Shown here one piece after another: positions 46,130-53,537 of a stretch of DNA of 64,000 nt. Numbering within the stretch: the stretch's first letter is position 1; the number at the start of each line of letters is the position of its first letter. Source of the stretch: Aerobium sp039839275 (GTDB lineage Bacteria; Pseudomonadota; Alphaproteobacteria; Rhizobiales; Rhizobiaceae); the NCBI RefSeq assembly GCF_039839275.1, contig NZ_JBDOQP010000001.1, positions 1,302,001 to 1,366,000 on the forward strand. Direction: 5' to 3'. The notes under the pieces are model-generated. The model ran no database searches, was not told the DNA's origin, and was given only the letters and a program-made list of their open reading frames with translations. The position numbers and the translations under genes were made by a program.

Positions 46130-48459
46130 TTGCGCTTGAACGCGTCGGCGAGCGCTGCCCCAAACGACCCGACGTTGCCGGATTTGGCCGCCGGCGGCTG
46201 CTTGCGCTCGCTTTGATTGCCCTTCGCCGAGCGCTGTTTTGCTGGACTGCGGTCGCCGCGCGGCTCGGCGCGCTGCTCTCCGCCGTCCTTGCGCATGCTC
46301 AGACCGATTCGCTTGCGCTTGACGTCCACTTCGACAACGCGAACCTTCACAACATCGCCCGCCTTGACGACCTCGTGGGCATCCTTGACGAAACGGTCGG
46401 CCAGTTGCGAGACATGCACAAGCCCGTCCTGATGCACGCCGATGTCGACGAAAGCACCGAAAGCGGCGACGTTCGTGACGGTGCCTTCCAGCACCATCCC
46501 GGGCTTGAGATCCTTGATGTCGTCGACGCCATCGGCGAATGTCGCGGTCCTGAACTCCGGACGCGGATCGCGGCCGGGCTTTTCCAGCTCCGAAATGATG
46601 TCCCGCACGGTGGGCAAACCGAACCGTTCGTCGACGAAGCTGCGCGGATCCAGCGCGCGCAATGCGGCGCTGTCGCCCATAAGGATGCGGAGGTCCCGCC
46701 CACAGGCGGCGACGATCCGGCGCGCCAGGCCATACGCCTCGGGGTGCACGGCCGATGAGTCAAGTGGCTCGGCACCATCGCGAATCCGAAGAAATCCGGC
46801 GCATTGTTCGAACGCGCGCGGCCCCAGCCGGCCCACCTTGAGCAACTCCTTGCGGCTTGAAAAAGGCCCATTGGCATCGCGATGCAGCACGATCGCCTCG
46901 GCGAGCGACGCACCAAGGCCCGACACGTGCGAAAGCAGAGCCGCGGAAGCAGTATTGAGGTCGACGCCGACTGCGTTCACCGCATCCTCGACGACCGTCT
47001 CGAGCATCCAGCCGAGATGATGCTGGTCGACATCGTGCTGGTACTGCCCGACCCCGATCGCCTTCGGTTCGATCTTCACCAGTTCGGCAAGCGGATCCTG
47101 CAGCCGGCGCGCGATGGAAACGGCGCCACGCAATGAAACGTCGAGGCCGGGCAATTCGGCCGAGGCTGCCGCCGAGGCAGAATAGACCGACGCACCCGCC
47201 TCGCTGACGATGACCTTCAGAGGTTTCCTGCCGTCTTTCTGGCTCGGCAGCTCAGCCAGCATCTCCGCGACGAGTTTCTCCGTCTCCCGACTGCCGGTGC
47301 CGTTGCCGATGGCGATCAGTTCGACCTTGTGCCTGACGATCAGAGTGGCAAGTTCGGCCTGCGCGCCGCGCACGTCGTTTCTCGCCTGAAACGGATAGAC
47401 CGTCGACGTATCCAGCACCTTGCCGGTGGCGTCGATGACCGCAACCTTGACCCCGGTCCGGATGCCGGGATCCAGCCCCATCGTCGCCCTCGTGCCGGCT
47501 GGTGCCGCCAACAGCAGATCCTTCAGATTGCGGGCAAAGACCCTGATCGCCTCCTCCTCGGCGCGCTCCCGCAGTTCCCGCATCAGGTCGAGCGACAGCG
47601 ACAGGGAGAGTTTCACACGCCAGGTCCAGCCAGCCACTTCCGCCAGCCACGTGTCGCCTGCGCCACCGTTACCGATCCTGAACTCGGCGCGGATGATCCG
47701 CTCCACGGGCTTGACGGGCGCCGTGTCGTCCGCATCGACCTCGATCGCCAGCGACAGGACGTCTTCATTGCGGCCGCGCAGCATGGCCAGCGCGCGGTGG
47801 CTCGGAACGGTCGCCCAGCGTTCGGCATGATCGAAATAGTCGGAAAACTTCGCGCCTGCCTCCTGCTTGCCATCAACGACTGTCGCGCGCAGGAAAGCGC
47901 GCTCGCGCAGATGGGACCGCAGCCGGCCGAGAAGGTCGGCACTTTCCGCGAAGGTTTCTGCCACGATGTCGCGCGCGCCTTCCAGGGCCGCCTTGACGTC
48001 CGGCACCTCCTCGCTGACGTAGCTTGCGGCTAGCTGCGCAGGGACGAGGCTGCGATCGGCAAGGATCGTTTCGGCGAGCGGTCCAAGCCCGCGCTCTCGC
48101 GCGATCTCCGCGCGCGTGCGCCGCTTCGGCTTGTAGGGAAGATAAATATCTTCCAGTTCAGCCTTCGTCGCCACCGCCACGATCCTGGCTTCGAGGTCGA
48201 CCGTCAGCTTGCCTTGCGAACGGATCGAGTCGAGGATCGCATCGCGGCGTGCGTCGAGCTCGCGCAAGTAGGAAAGGCGCTCGGCAAGAAGACGAAGCTG
48301 AGTGTCGTCGAGGCCACCTGTCGCTTCCTTGCGGTAGCGGGCGATGAACGGCACCGTAGCGCCTTCGTCGAGGAGAGCGATGGCGGCAGCCGCCTGTTCA
48401 TCGCGGGCGTTGACCTCTCTGGCGATGAGTGTGGCGAGGCGTGTCTTGTCGTTGGCCAT
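46126..48459 (-). CDS. tex: Tex-family transcription accessory protein with S1 domain
   Basis: Tex is a nucleic-acid-binding protein related to Spt6, implicated in transcription and in tolerance of stress. The 777-aa protein has the N-terminal helical Tex domain (VPFIARYRKEATGGLDDTQLR, shown in part), a YqgF/RNase H-like domain (MGLDPGIRTGVKVAVID near residue 335), and a helix-hairpin-helix region (VDLNTASAALLSHVSGLG). The C-terminal S1 domain lies at about residues 655-725 (MVLEGTVTNVAAFGAFVDIG). The tail is basic and disordered. The start at 48459 is chosen; an ATG 27 codons earlier adds nothing conserved. Confidence 0.95.
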   Translation of the reverse strand: MANDKTRLATLIAREVNARDEQAAAAIALLDEGATVPFIARYRKEATGGLDDTQLRLLAERLSYLRELDARRDAILDSIRSQGKLTVDLEARIVAVATKAELEDIYLPYKPKRRTRAEIARERGLGPLAETILADRSLVPAQLAASYVSEEVPDVKAALEGARDIVAETFAESADLLGRLRSHLRERAFLRATVVDGKQEAGAKFSDYFDHAERWATVPSHRALAMLRGRNEDVLSLAIEVDADDTAPVKPVERIIRAEFRIGNGGAGDTWLAEVAGWTWRVKLSLSLSLDLMRELRERAEEEAIRVFARNLKDLLLAAPAGTRATMGLDPGIRTGVKVAVIDATGKVLDTSTVYPFQARNDVRGAQAELATLIVRHKVELIAIGNGTGSRETEKLVAEMLAELPSQKDGRKPLKVIVSEAGASVYSASAAASAELPGLDVSLRGAVSIARRLQDPLAELVKIEPKAIGVGQYQHDVDQHHLGWMLETVVEDAVNAVGVDLNTASAALLSHVSGLGASLAEAIVLHRDANGPFSSRKELLKVGRLGPRAFEQCAGFLRIRDGAEPLDSSAVHPEAYGLARRIVAACGRDLRILMGDSAALRALDPRSFVDERFGLPTVRDIISELEKPGRDPRPEFRTATFADGVDDIKDLKPGMVLEGTVTNVAAFGAFVDIGVHQDGLVHVSQLADRFVKDAHEVVKAGDVVKVRVVEVDVKRKRIGLSMRKDGGEQRAEPRGDRSPAKQRSAKGNQSERKQPPAAKSGNVGSFGAALADAFKRK

Positions 48460-48799
48460 GAGTGTCCGTGGAATCGTTTGCAAGTGGCGACCATAGGGCC
48501 AAGCTGCGCGGCTTCCAACCGGCAGGGTGTTCGCACGCAATCCCGTTCACGACGAGATTTTGAAACTCGAACGGCCGGGCCTAAAAAGCACCGGCACGTG
48601 ATATGTTTTACCGATCCGTTACATGTCGTGATGTCAGGTGACGTCGTGCCTAAATCCCATACGCGACCGGCCCCGAACGACGGTTTGATGCAACGCTGCG
48701 GGCACGGCGGCATTGGGCAATGACGATCGCGGCCTTTGGTGCCGCAATGAAGTTAGAACCGTCCGGTAAGCCGGCCGGGTCGCAGCAGAAAGTGGTGTA
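48460..48799. other. Divergent intergenic region between tex and the YbhN-like gene
   Basis: These 340 bases hold no gene I can support. An imperfect dyad runs from CACGTGATATGT to ACATGTCGTG near 48596-48633 and could be an operator. AGAAAG shortly before the GTG at 48800 is a weak ribosome site. Promoters for both flanking genes must lie here, but no clear -35/-10 pair stands out. Confidence 0.5.
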
Positions 48800-49732
48800 G
48801 TGAAAGCAAGCAAATACATATGGCCGGTCATCGGCGTTGCAGCCGTCGCGTTCTCGATCTGGCTTCTCTACCATGAATTGAGGGGGCTATCGTTCGCCGA
48901 ACTTGGCGACAGCCTGCGTGCCATTGCACCGACTGGATGGGCGTTGGCGGGTTGTGCCACCTTGCTAGCCTACGGTGCCTTGGCGGGATACGACCATTTG
49001 GCACTGATGCATCTGGGCCGACGTGTCGGCTGGCTCTACATCACGCTGTGCTCATTCACCACCTACGCACTGTCTCACAATATAGGCGCCTCGGTCTTCT
49101 CCGGTTCCGTGGTCCGCTACCGCGCCTATACCGCGAAAGGTTTAAGCGCGGCGGAGGTTGGCGTGCTGGTCGCGTTCTGCTCATTTACCTTCGCGCTCGG
49201 GACGATCATGCTCGCCGGCATCGTCCTCGTGTTCATGCCTGAGCTATCGGAGCGCTTCGTGGACGTGATGCCGGTAGAGGCATCAGCGGCCACCGGCTTT
49301 GCATTGCTGGGCCTGGTGACCCTCTATGTTCTTGGCAGCGCGTTGCACCTGAAGCCGCTGAAGCTCGGCTCGTTCGCCGTGTACTATCCACGTCTGCCGA
49401 TCGTTGCGCGGCAATTGATCGTCGCGCCGCTCGAACTCATCGGCGCGGCGGGAATCGTCTACTTTGCACTTCCGGAAATGGGAAATCCCGGCTTCATGAT
49501 CGTGCTGGGCATCTTTGTCGTGTCTTTTTCCGCCGCCCTGCTTTCGCATGCTCCAGGCGGACTCGGCGTGCTCGAACTCGTGTTTATCAGCGGCCTGCAC
49601 GAAATGGACACCGCCGACGTGCTGGCAGCACTGCTGGTCTTCAGGTTGTTCTACTTGATCATACCCTTCATCGTGGCTTCCGTGGTGGTTCTGGCATTCG
49701 AGAAGACTCAGCTTGCGGATCAGGAGGAATGA
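48800..49732 (+). CDS. YbhN/UPF0104 membrane protein, LPG-synthase TM family
   Basis: This 310-aa protein has about eight membrane helices and the fold of the lysylphosphatidylglycerol synthase membrane domain (flippase half of MprF). Recognisable parts are SHNIGASVFSGSVVRYRAY near residue 95 and LLSHAPGGLGVLELVF near residue 250. It lacks the soluble aminoacyltransferase domain, so it may move or bind lipids rather than make aminoacyl lipids. The start is GTG 48800. The last 65 bases overlap the convergent DUF502 gene. Confidence 0.85.
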   Translation: MKASKYIWPVIGVAAVAFSIWLLYHELRGLSFAELGDSLRAIAPTGWALAGCATLLAYGALAGYDHLALMHLGRRVGWLYITLCSFTTYALSHNIGASVFSGSVVRYRAYTAKGLSAAEVGVLVAFCSFTFALGTIMLAGIVLVFMPELSERFVDVMPVEASAATGFALLGLVTLYVLGSALHLKPLKLGSFAVYYPRLPIVARQLIVAPLELIGAAGIVYFALPEMGNPGFMIVLGIFVVSFSAALLSHAPGGLGVLELVFISGLHEMDTADVLAALLVFRLFYLIIPFIVASVVVLAFEKTQLADQEE

Positions 49733-50387
49733 CCGCGGTGCCATGGCTTGGCCAGCGTATCGGTTGGGATTCGGGGATCATCGCGCCGCCCGAAACGATG
49801 AACGCCATTGCATCGTTCTTCGTCCAATCGAGAAAGGTCAGTCGCGACGTCGGCACCAGCTCGACGAAGCCGGAGGTGGGGTTCGGTGTCGTGGGCACAT
49901 AGACGGCAGCAAGCTCGGGATTGTGTTCCGTGGCGGGAAACACCCGTGTCACGATTCCAACAGCGCGCATGTTCTCCGAAGGGAATTCGATCAGAACGAC
50001 ACGCTGGCCTGTGGGTTTTCCATCGCCACCGAGCGAACGGATGAGGGTCTGGGTCGCACTGTAGATGGTGCGCGCAAGCGGCACCGCTTCCACGGCGCGG
50101 TCGAAAAGGCGAAGAACCCGGCGCCCGACGACGGCGTTGGCGATGCGCCCGAGCAGAAACAGGAACGCCAGCGCGAGAAGCAGCGCCAGCGCCGACTGGA
50201 ACCAGGTCTCCAGTAACAAATTCGCAAGGTCTGGCCATGTCGGCCGAATCATGCCCGACAGCGCGAACGTCCCCGGACGCCCCAGCCATATCAGCATATC
50301 GACGACGAACCACACGATCCATATCGTGACAAATAGCGGGATCACGGTCAGGACGCCGGCGATGACGTGACGGGTAATACCCTGCAT
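49668..50387 (-). CDS. DUF502 membrane protein
   Basis: This 239-aa protein has two N-terminal membrane segments (ITRHVIAGVLTVIPLFVTIW and FQSALALLLALAFLFLLG) and a soluble C-terminal domain with PLARTIYSATQTLIRSL, VVLIEFPSENMRAVGIVT and VYVPTTPNPTSGF. These are signatures of the widespread DUF502 family, whose function is unknown. It lies 22 bases after mrpG on the same strand and may be co-transcribed with the antiporter. The 3' end overlaps the convergent YbhN-like gene by 65 bases. Confidence 0.88.
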   Translation of the reverse strand: MQGITRHVIAGVLTVIPLFVTIWIVWFVVDMLIWLGRPGTFALSGMIRPTWPDLANLLLETWFQSALALLLALAFLFLLGRIANAVVGRRVLRLFDRAVEAVPLARTIYSATQTLIRSLGGDGKPTGQRVVLIEFPSENMRAVGIVTRVFPATEHNPELAAVYVPTTPNPTSGFVELVPTSRLTFLDWTKNDAMAFIVSGGAMIPESQPIRWPSHGTAVIPPDPQAESSRMPEPPRKPR

Positions 50388-50409
50388 GTTCTTGCCCCCG
50401 TTCCTTCGG

Positions 50410-50802
50410 CTAGCTATGCGCGCGCGGCGGCACTGTTTCGGCAAGTGTACCGCGTGCGACGTCCTGGGCGGGGACTTCCGGGCTGCCCTCCGCGCGGTCG
50501 CGATAAAGCGCCGCCCTTCCCAGCATCATCAACGTCACCGGAGTGGTGATCGTCACAAAGACGCCGATGAGTATTTCCTGGAATACCGGCCGCGTCTCGA
50601 GCACCGTGAACGTGATCATCGATGCGATAAGAATGCTGGCAGTGCCCCAACTCGTGCCCAGTGTCGGTGCATGGATGCGATCATAAAACGAGCGCAGCCG
50701 GATGAAACCGACGCAGCCAATCAAGGTGAGACCCGCGCCGAGCAGCATGAAGACGGCAACCGGGAGCGCGGCCCAAAGTGGAAGATCGGCAGCCCCGGTC
50801 AT
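50410..50802 (-). CDS. mrpG: Mrp cation/proton antiporter subunit G
   Basis: This is the smallest-role subunit of the multi-subunit Mrp antiporter, which exchanges Na+ or K+ for protons. The 130-aa protein has three membrane segments and the MnhG signature LTLIGCVGFIRLRSFYDRIHAPT near residues 25-45 (quoted in part: GFIRLRSFYDRIHAPT). A charged tail follows. It overlaps mrpF by four bases and is last in the antiporter series. Confidence 0.94.
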   Translation of the reverse strand: MTGAADLPLWAALPVAVFMLLGAGLTLIGCVGFIRLRSFYDRIHAPTLGTSWGTASILIASMITFTVLETRPVFQEILIGVFVTITTPVTLMMLGRAALYRDRAEGSPEVPAQDVARGTLAETVPPRAHS

Positions 50803-51080
50803 TCGATCACCTCGCCACGCATCAGGAATTTCGCGAGCGCCACTGTCGCAACGAAGCCCAGCAAGCCGATGACCAGCGAAGCTTCGAAGTAGACCGAATT
50901 GCCGGTGCGGATGCCGAACACCAGCAGCATCAGCATCGAGTTGATATAGAGCGTGTCGAGGCCGAGCACACGGTCCTGTGCGCGCGGACCCTTGATCATG
51001 CGAACGGTGGCCAACCACATCGCTACCGCCAAAGCTGCCTGTGCGATTGTCGCTGACCACAAGATGATGGTGGCGCTCAT
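50799..51080 (-). CDS. mrpF: Mrp cation/proton antiporter subunit F
   Basis: This 93-aa protein has three membrane helices and the MnhF pattern MIKGPRAQDRVLGLDTLYIN near residue 30. The start at 51080 overlaps the mrpE stop by four bases, and the stop overlaps mrpG by four, showing tight translational coupling. A longer upstream reading lies within mrpE. Confidence 0.94.
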   Translation of the reverse strand: MSATIILWSATIAQAALAVAMWLATVRMIKGPRAQDRVLGLDTLYINSMLMLLVFGIRTGNSVYFEASLVIGLLGFVATVALAKFLMRGEVIE

Positions 51081-51562
51081 TCGAATATCTCCAGCAACAG
51101 ATGCTCGTACCGCTCCTTGATCAGGCCGTGCCATTCTTCCTCGTCAACAAGATCGAACACGTGCATGAGCAGCGTACCCCTGGCGGAATCGTAGTCCAGC
51201 CAGGCCGTGCCGGGGGTCGCGGTGAGGATGATCGCAAGGATGGCAAGCGCCGTTGGATCACGCAGGTCGAGCGCGATCGTCATGAAGCCGGATCGTCGGT
51301 TGCGCCGCGTTCCGCTCAGGATGATGCCGGCCACCGCGATGTTGGAACGTATGATGTCGTACAGCACGATCGCAATCAGCTTGGGGACCAGGTCCCACCG
51401 CCGCAGTCTCGGCTTTGCCGGATGCAGCGCAGCCATCCCTTGAGCGGCGAGCATGGCGACAGCGAAGCCGACGATGAACTGTCCGACGGTGAAGCGTGTC
51501 AACAAGAGCCACGCCATGACCAGCGAGGCGATGAGCAGCGGATAAGGGAAAACCCTGCTCAT
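51077..51562 (-). CDS. mrpE: Mrp cation/proton antiporter subunit E
   Basis: This 161-aa protein has two or three N-terminal membrane helices and a cytoplasmic domain with the MnhE motifs YDIIRSNIAVAGIIL, LTATPGTAWLDYD and MHVFDLVDEEEW. MrpE is needed for assembly and stability of the complex in other species. ATGA-type overlaps join it to mrpD and mrpF. Confidence 0.94.
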   Translation of the reverse strand: MSRVFPYPLLIASLVMAWLLLTRFTVGQFIVGFAVAMLAAQGMAALHPAKPRLRRWDLVPKLIAIVLYDIIRSNIAVAGIILSGTRRNRRSGFMTIALDLRDPTALAILAIILTATPGTAWLDYDSARGTLLMHVFDLVDEEEWHGLIKERYEHLLLEIFE

Positions 51563-53196
51563 TCGCCACTCTCCTGTTCGCGTTCGACGCGCGGTGCTCC
51601 CATGACGCCCTCGACGTAGGAACGCGGCGAATGAAGCCCGGCGGCGGTCGCCTCCATGAACCGCATGATCGGCCCCGCCTGGACCGTCAGGAACAGCGTC
51701 ATCGCCAGCAGCGCGGCAACGGGAGCGATTTCTATCAACAGGACGCGTGGCACGTTTTCCTCGACCGGCGCCCAGAAGGCCCGAATACCCGCACGGCTGA
51801 CGGAAATCAGCGCAGCCAGCCCCGAGATGATCAGGAAGGCCGCGAACCAGCCGCCAGCCGCGGTGATGACACCGCCCTGCCCGAAGCCGTCAGGATTGAA
51901 GACCGCGGTCAGCATGGCAAACTTGGCGATGAAGCCCGACAGTGGAGGCAGCCCGGTCATGAGAAGCCCGCAGGCTGCAAAGCTGATCCCGAGAATTGCC
52001 AGCGTGCCGGGGATCGCGACACCGACTTCGCCGTCATCCTCCTCCTCTTCCTCGCCTTCGCCGAACGCCTCCATCGTCACGGCAAGAACGTTGGCGACCG
52101 CGTCCTGGCCGCGCTCGATGAGCTCGATCAAGAGGAAGAAGGCACTGAGCGCGAGGGTAGAACTGACCAGATAAAACAGCGCCCCGGCCGTAACACCGTC
52201 CTCGAGCAGGCCCATCGCAGCAAGCAGCGTACCGGACGACACCAATACCGAAAAGCCCGCCAGTCGCCCGAGAGCCTGTGAAGCGAGAACGCCGATCGTG
52301 CCGAAAACGATCGTCAGCATGCCGCCGATGAACAGGATCTGGGAGCCGAAACCGGTGCCGCCGGGCACCTCTTCGAAGAACAGCAGCGACAGGCGAAGCA
52401 GCACGTAGATGCCGACTTTCGTCATGATGGCGAAGAGCGCGGCGACGGGTGCCGGCGCGGCCGTGTACGTCGTTGGCAGCCAGAATGAGAGTGGCCACAT
52501 GCCGGCCTTGATGAGGAACGCGACACCCAGGATGGCCGCCCCGGATTGCAGCATCAACCGGCTCTCTGGGGAAATCTGCGGAATCCGGACCGCAAGATCG
52601 GCCATGTTGAGCGTGCCGGTGACACCATAGATGATCGCCACGCCGATGAGGAAGAGAAGCGCAGCGGCGAGATTGATGGCGATGTAATGCAGCCCGGCCT
52701 TGACGCGCTGCACACCCGAACCGTGCAGCATGAGTCCGTAAGACGCTGCCAGCATCACCTCGAAGAACACGAAGAGATTGAAGAGGTCTCCGGTCAGGAA
52801 GGCGCCGTTGAGCCCCATCAGCAGCATCAGGAAAAGCGTGTGGAAGTGCGGGCCGGCCCTGTGCCATCGCCCAAGTGAAAAGACGAGCGAGGGTATGGCG
52901 AGCACGGATGTCAGCAAAAGCATCATTGCCGACAGCCTGTCCAGCACCAGGACTATGGCGAAAGGCGGCGGCCAGTTGCCGAGCAGGTAGACGACGACGC
53001 GTCCATCGCCGACAAATCCGTCGGCGTGGGCCATTCGAAGCAGGGCCACCGAGACGACCAGCAGCGCGATGGTGGACAGCATCGAGATCGTCGCCTTCAG
53101 GCGCCGTTCCCTGTCGTCGAAGAACAGCAGCAGTGCTGCGGCGACGAGCGGGATGACGATCGGTGCGATGACGAGATGTTGCGGGCTGAAGCTCAT
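51559..53196 (-). CDS. mrpD: Mrp cation/proton antiporter subunit D
   Basis: MrpD is related to the proton-pumping subunits of respiratory complex I. The 545-aa protein has about 14 membrane helices with the key lysine/glutamate region (FFEVMLAASYGLMLHG, FLIKAGMWPLSFWLPTTYTA, MTKVGIYVLLRLSLLFF). An acidic loop, GEGEEEEEDDGEVG, near residue 395 is unusual compared with Bacillus MrpD. The start at 53196 (MSFSPQHLVIAPIVIPLVAA) overlaps mrpC by four bases. Confidence 0.95.
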   Translation of the reverse strand: MSFSPQHLVIAPIVIPLVAAALLLFFDDRERRLKATISMLSTIALLVVSVALLRMAHADGFVGDGRVVVYLLGNWPPPFAIVLVLDRLSAMMLLLTSVLAIPSLVFSLGRWHRAGPHFHTLFLMLLMGLNGAFLTGDLFNLFVFFEVMLAASYGLMLHGSGVQRVKAGLHYIAINLAAALLFLIGVAIIYGVTGTLNMADLAVRIPQISPESRLMLQSGAAILGVAFLIKAGMWPLSFWLPTTYTAAPAPVAALFAIMTKVGIYVLLRLSLLFFEEVPGGTGFGSQILFIGGMLTIVFGTIGVLASQALGRLAGFSVLVSSGTLLAAMGLLEDGVTAGALFYLVSSTLALSAFFLLIELIERGQDAVANVLAVTMEAFGEGEEEEEDDGEVGVAIPGTLAILGISFAACGLLMTGLPPLSGFIAKFAMLTAVFNPDGFGQGGVITAAGGWFAAFLIISGLAALISVSRAGIRAFWAPVEENVPRVLLIEIAPVAALLAMTLFLTVQAGPIMRFMEATAAGLHSPRSYVEGVMGAPRVEREQESGE

Positions 53197-53537
53197 CGCT
53201 CTGGCTCCCTCCCGTCGACGTGGTCGGTGCCGGTGAGACCGCGCGCCGCGAGCAACACCACCAGGAACAGCGCCGTCGTGGCGAAGCCGATGACGATTGC
53301 CGTCAGCACAAGCGCCTGCGGCAGAGGATCGGCGAATGCCATCGGGTCGATTTCCTCGGCGCCCGGCAGGACCGGTGGCACGTTGTACCAGAGCCGGCCC
53401 GTCGAAAAGATAAAGAGATTGACCGCGTAGGACAGCAGCGCGAGCCCGATGATGACCTGATATGTCCGCGGACGCTGGATCAGCCAGACGCCCGATCCGA
53501 CCAGGAAGCCGATGCCGATAGAGAGGACGAGTTCCAT
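53193..53537 (-). CDS. mrpC: Mrp cation/proton antiporter subunit C
   Basis: This 114-aa NuoK-like subunit has three membrane helices and the family pattern RTYQVIIGLALLSYAVNLFIF with DPLPQALVLTAIVIGFATTA downstream (each a single conserved helix). It is joined to mrpAB by a one-base overlap and to mrpD by four bases. Confidence 0.95.
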   Translation of the reverse strand: MELVLSIGIGFLVGSGVWLIQRPRTYQVIIGLALLSYAVNLFIFSTGRLWYNVPPVLPGAEEIDPMAFADPLPQALVLTAIVIGFATTALFLVVLLAARGLTGTDHVDGREPER

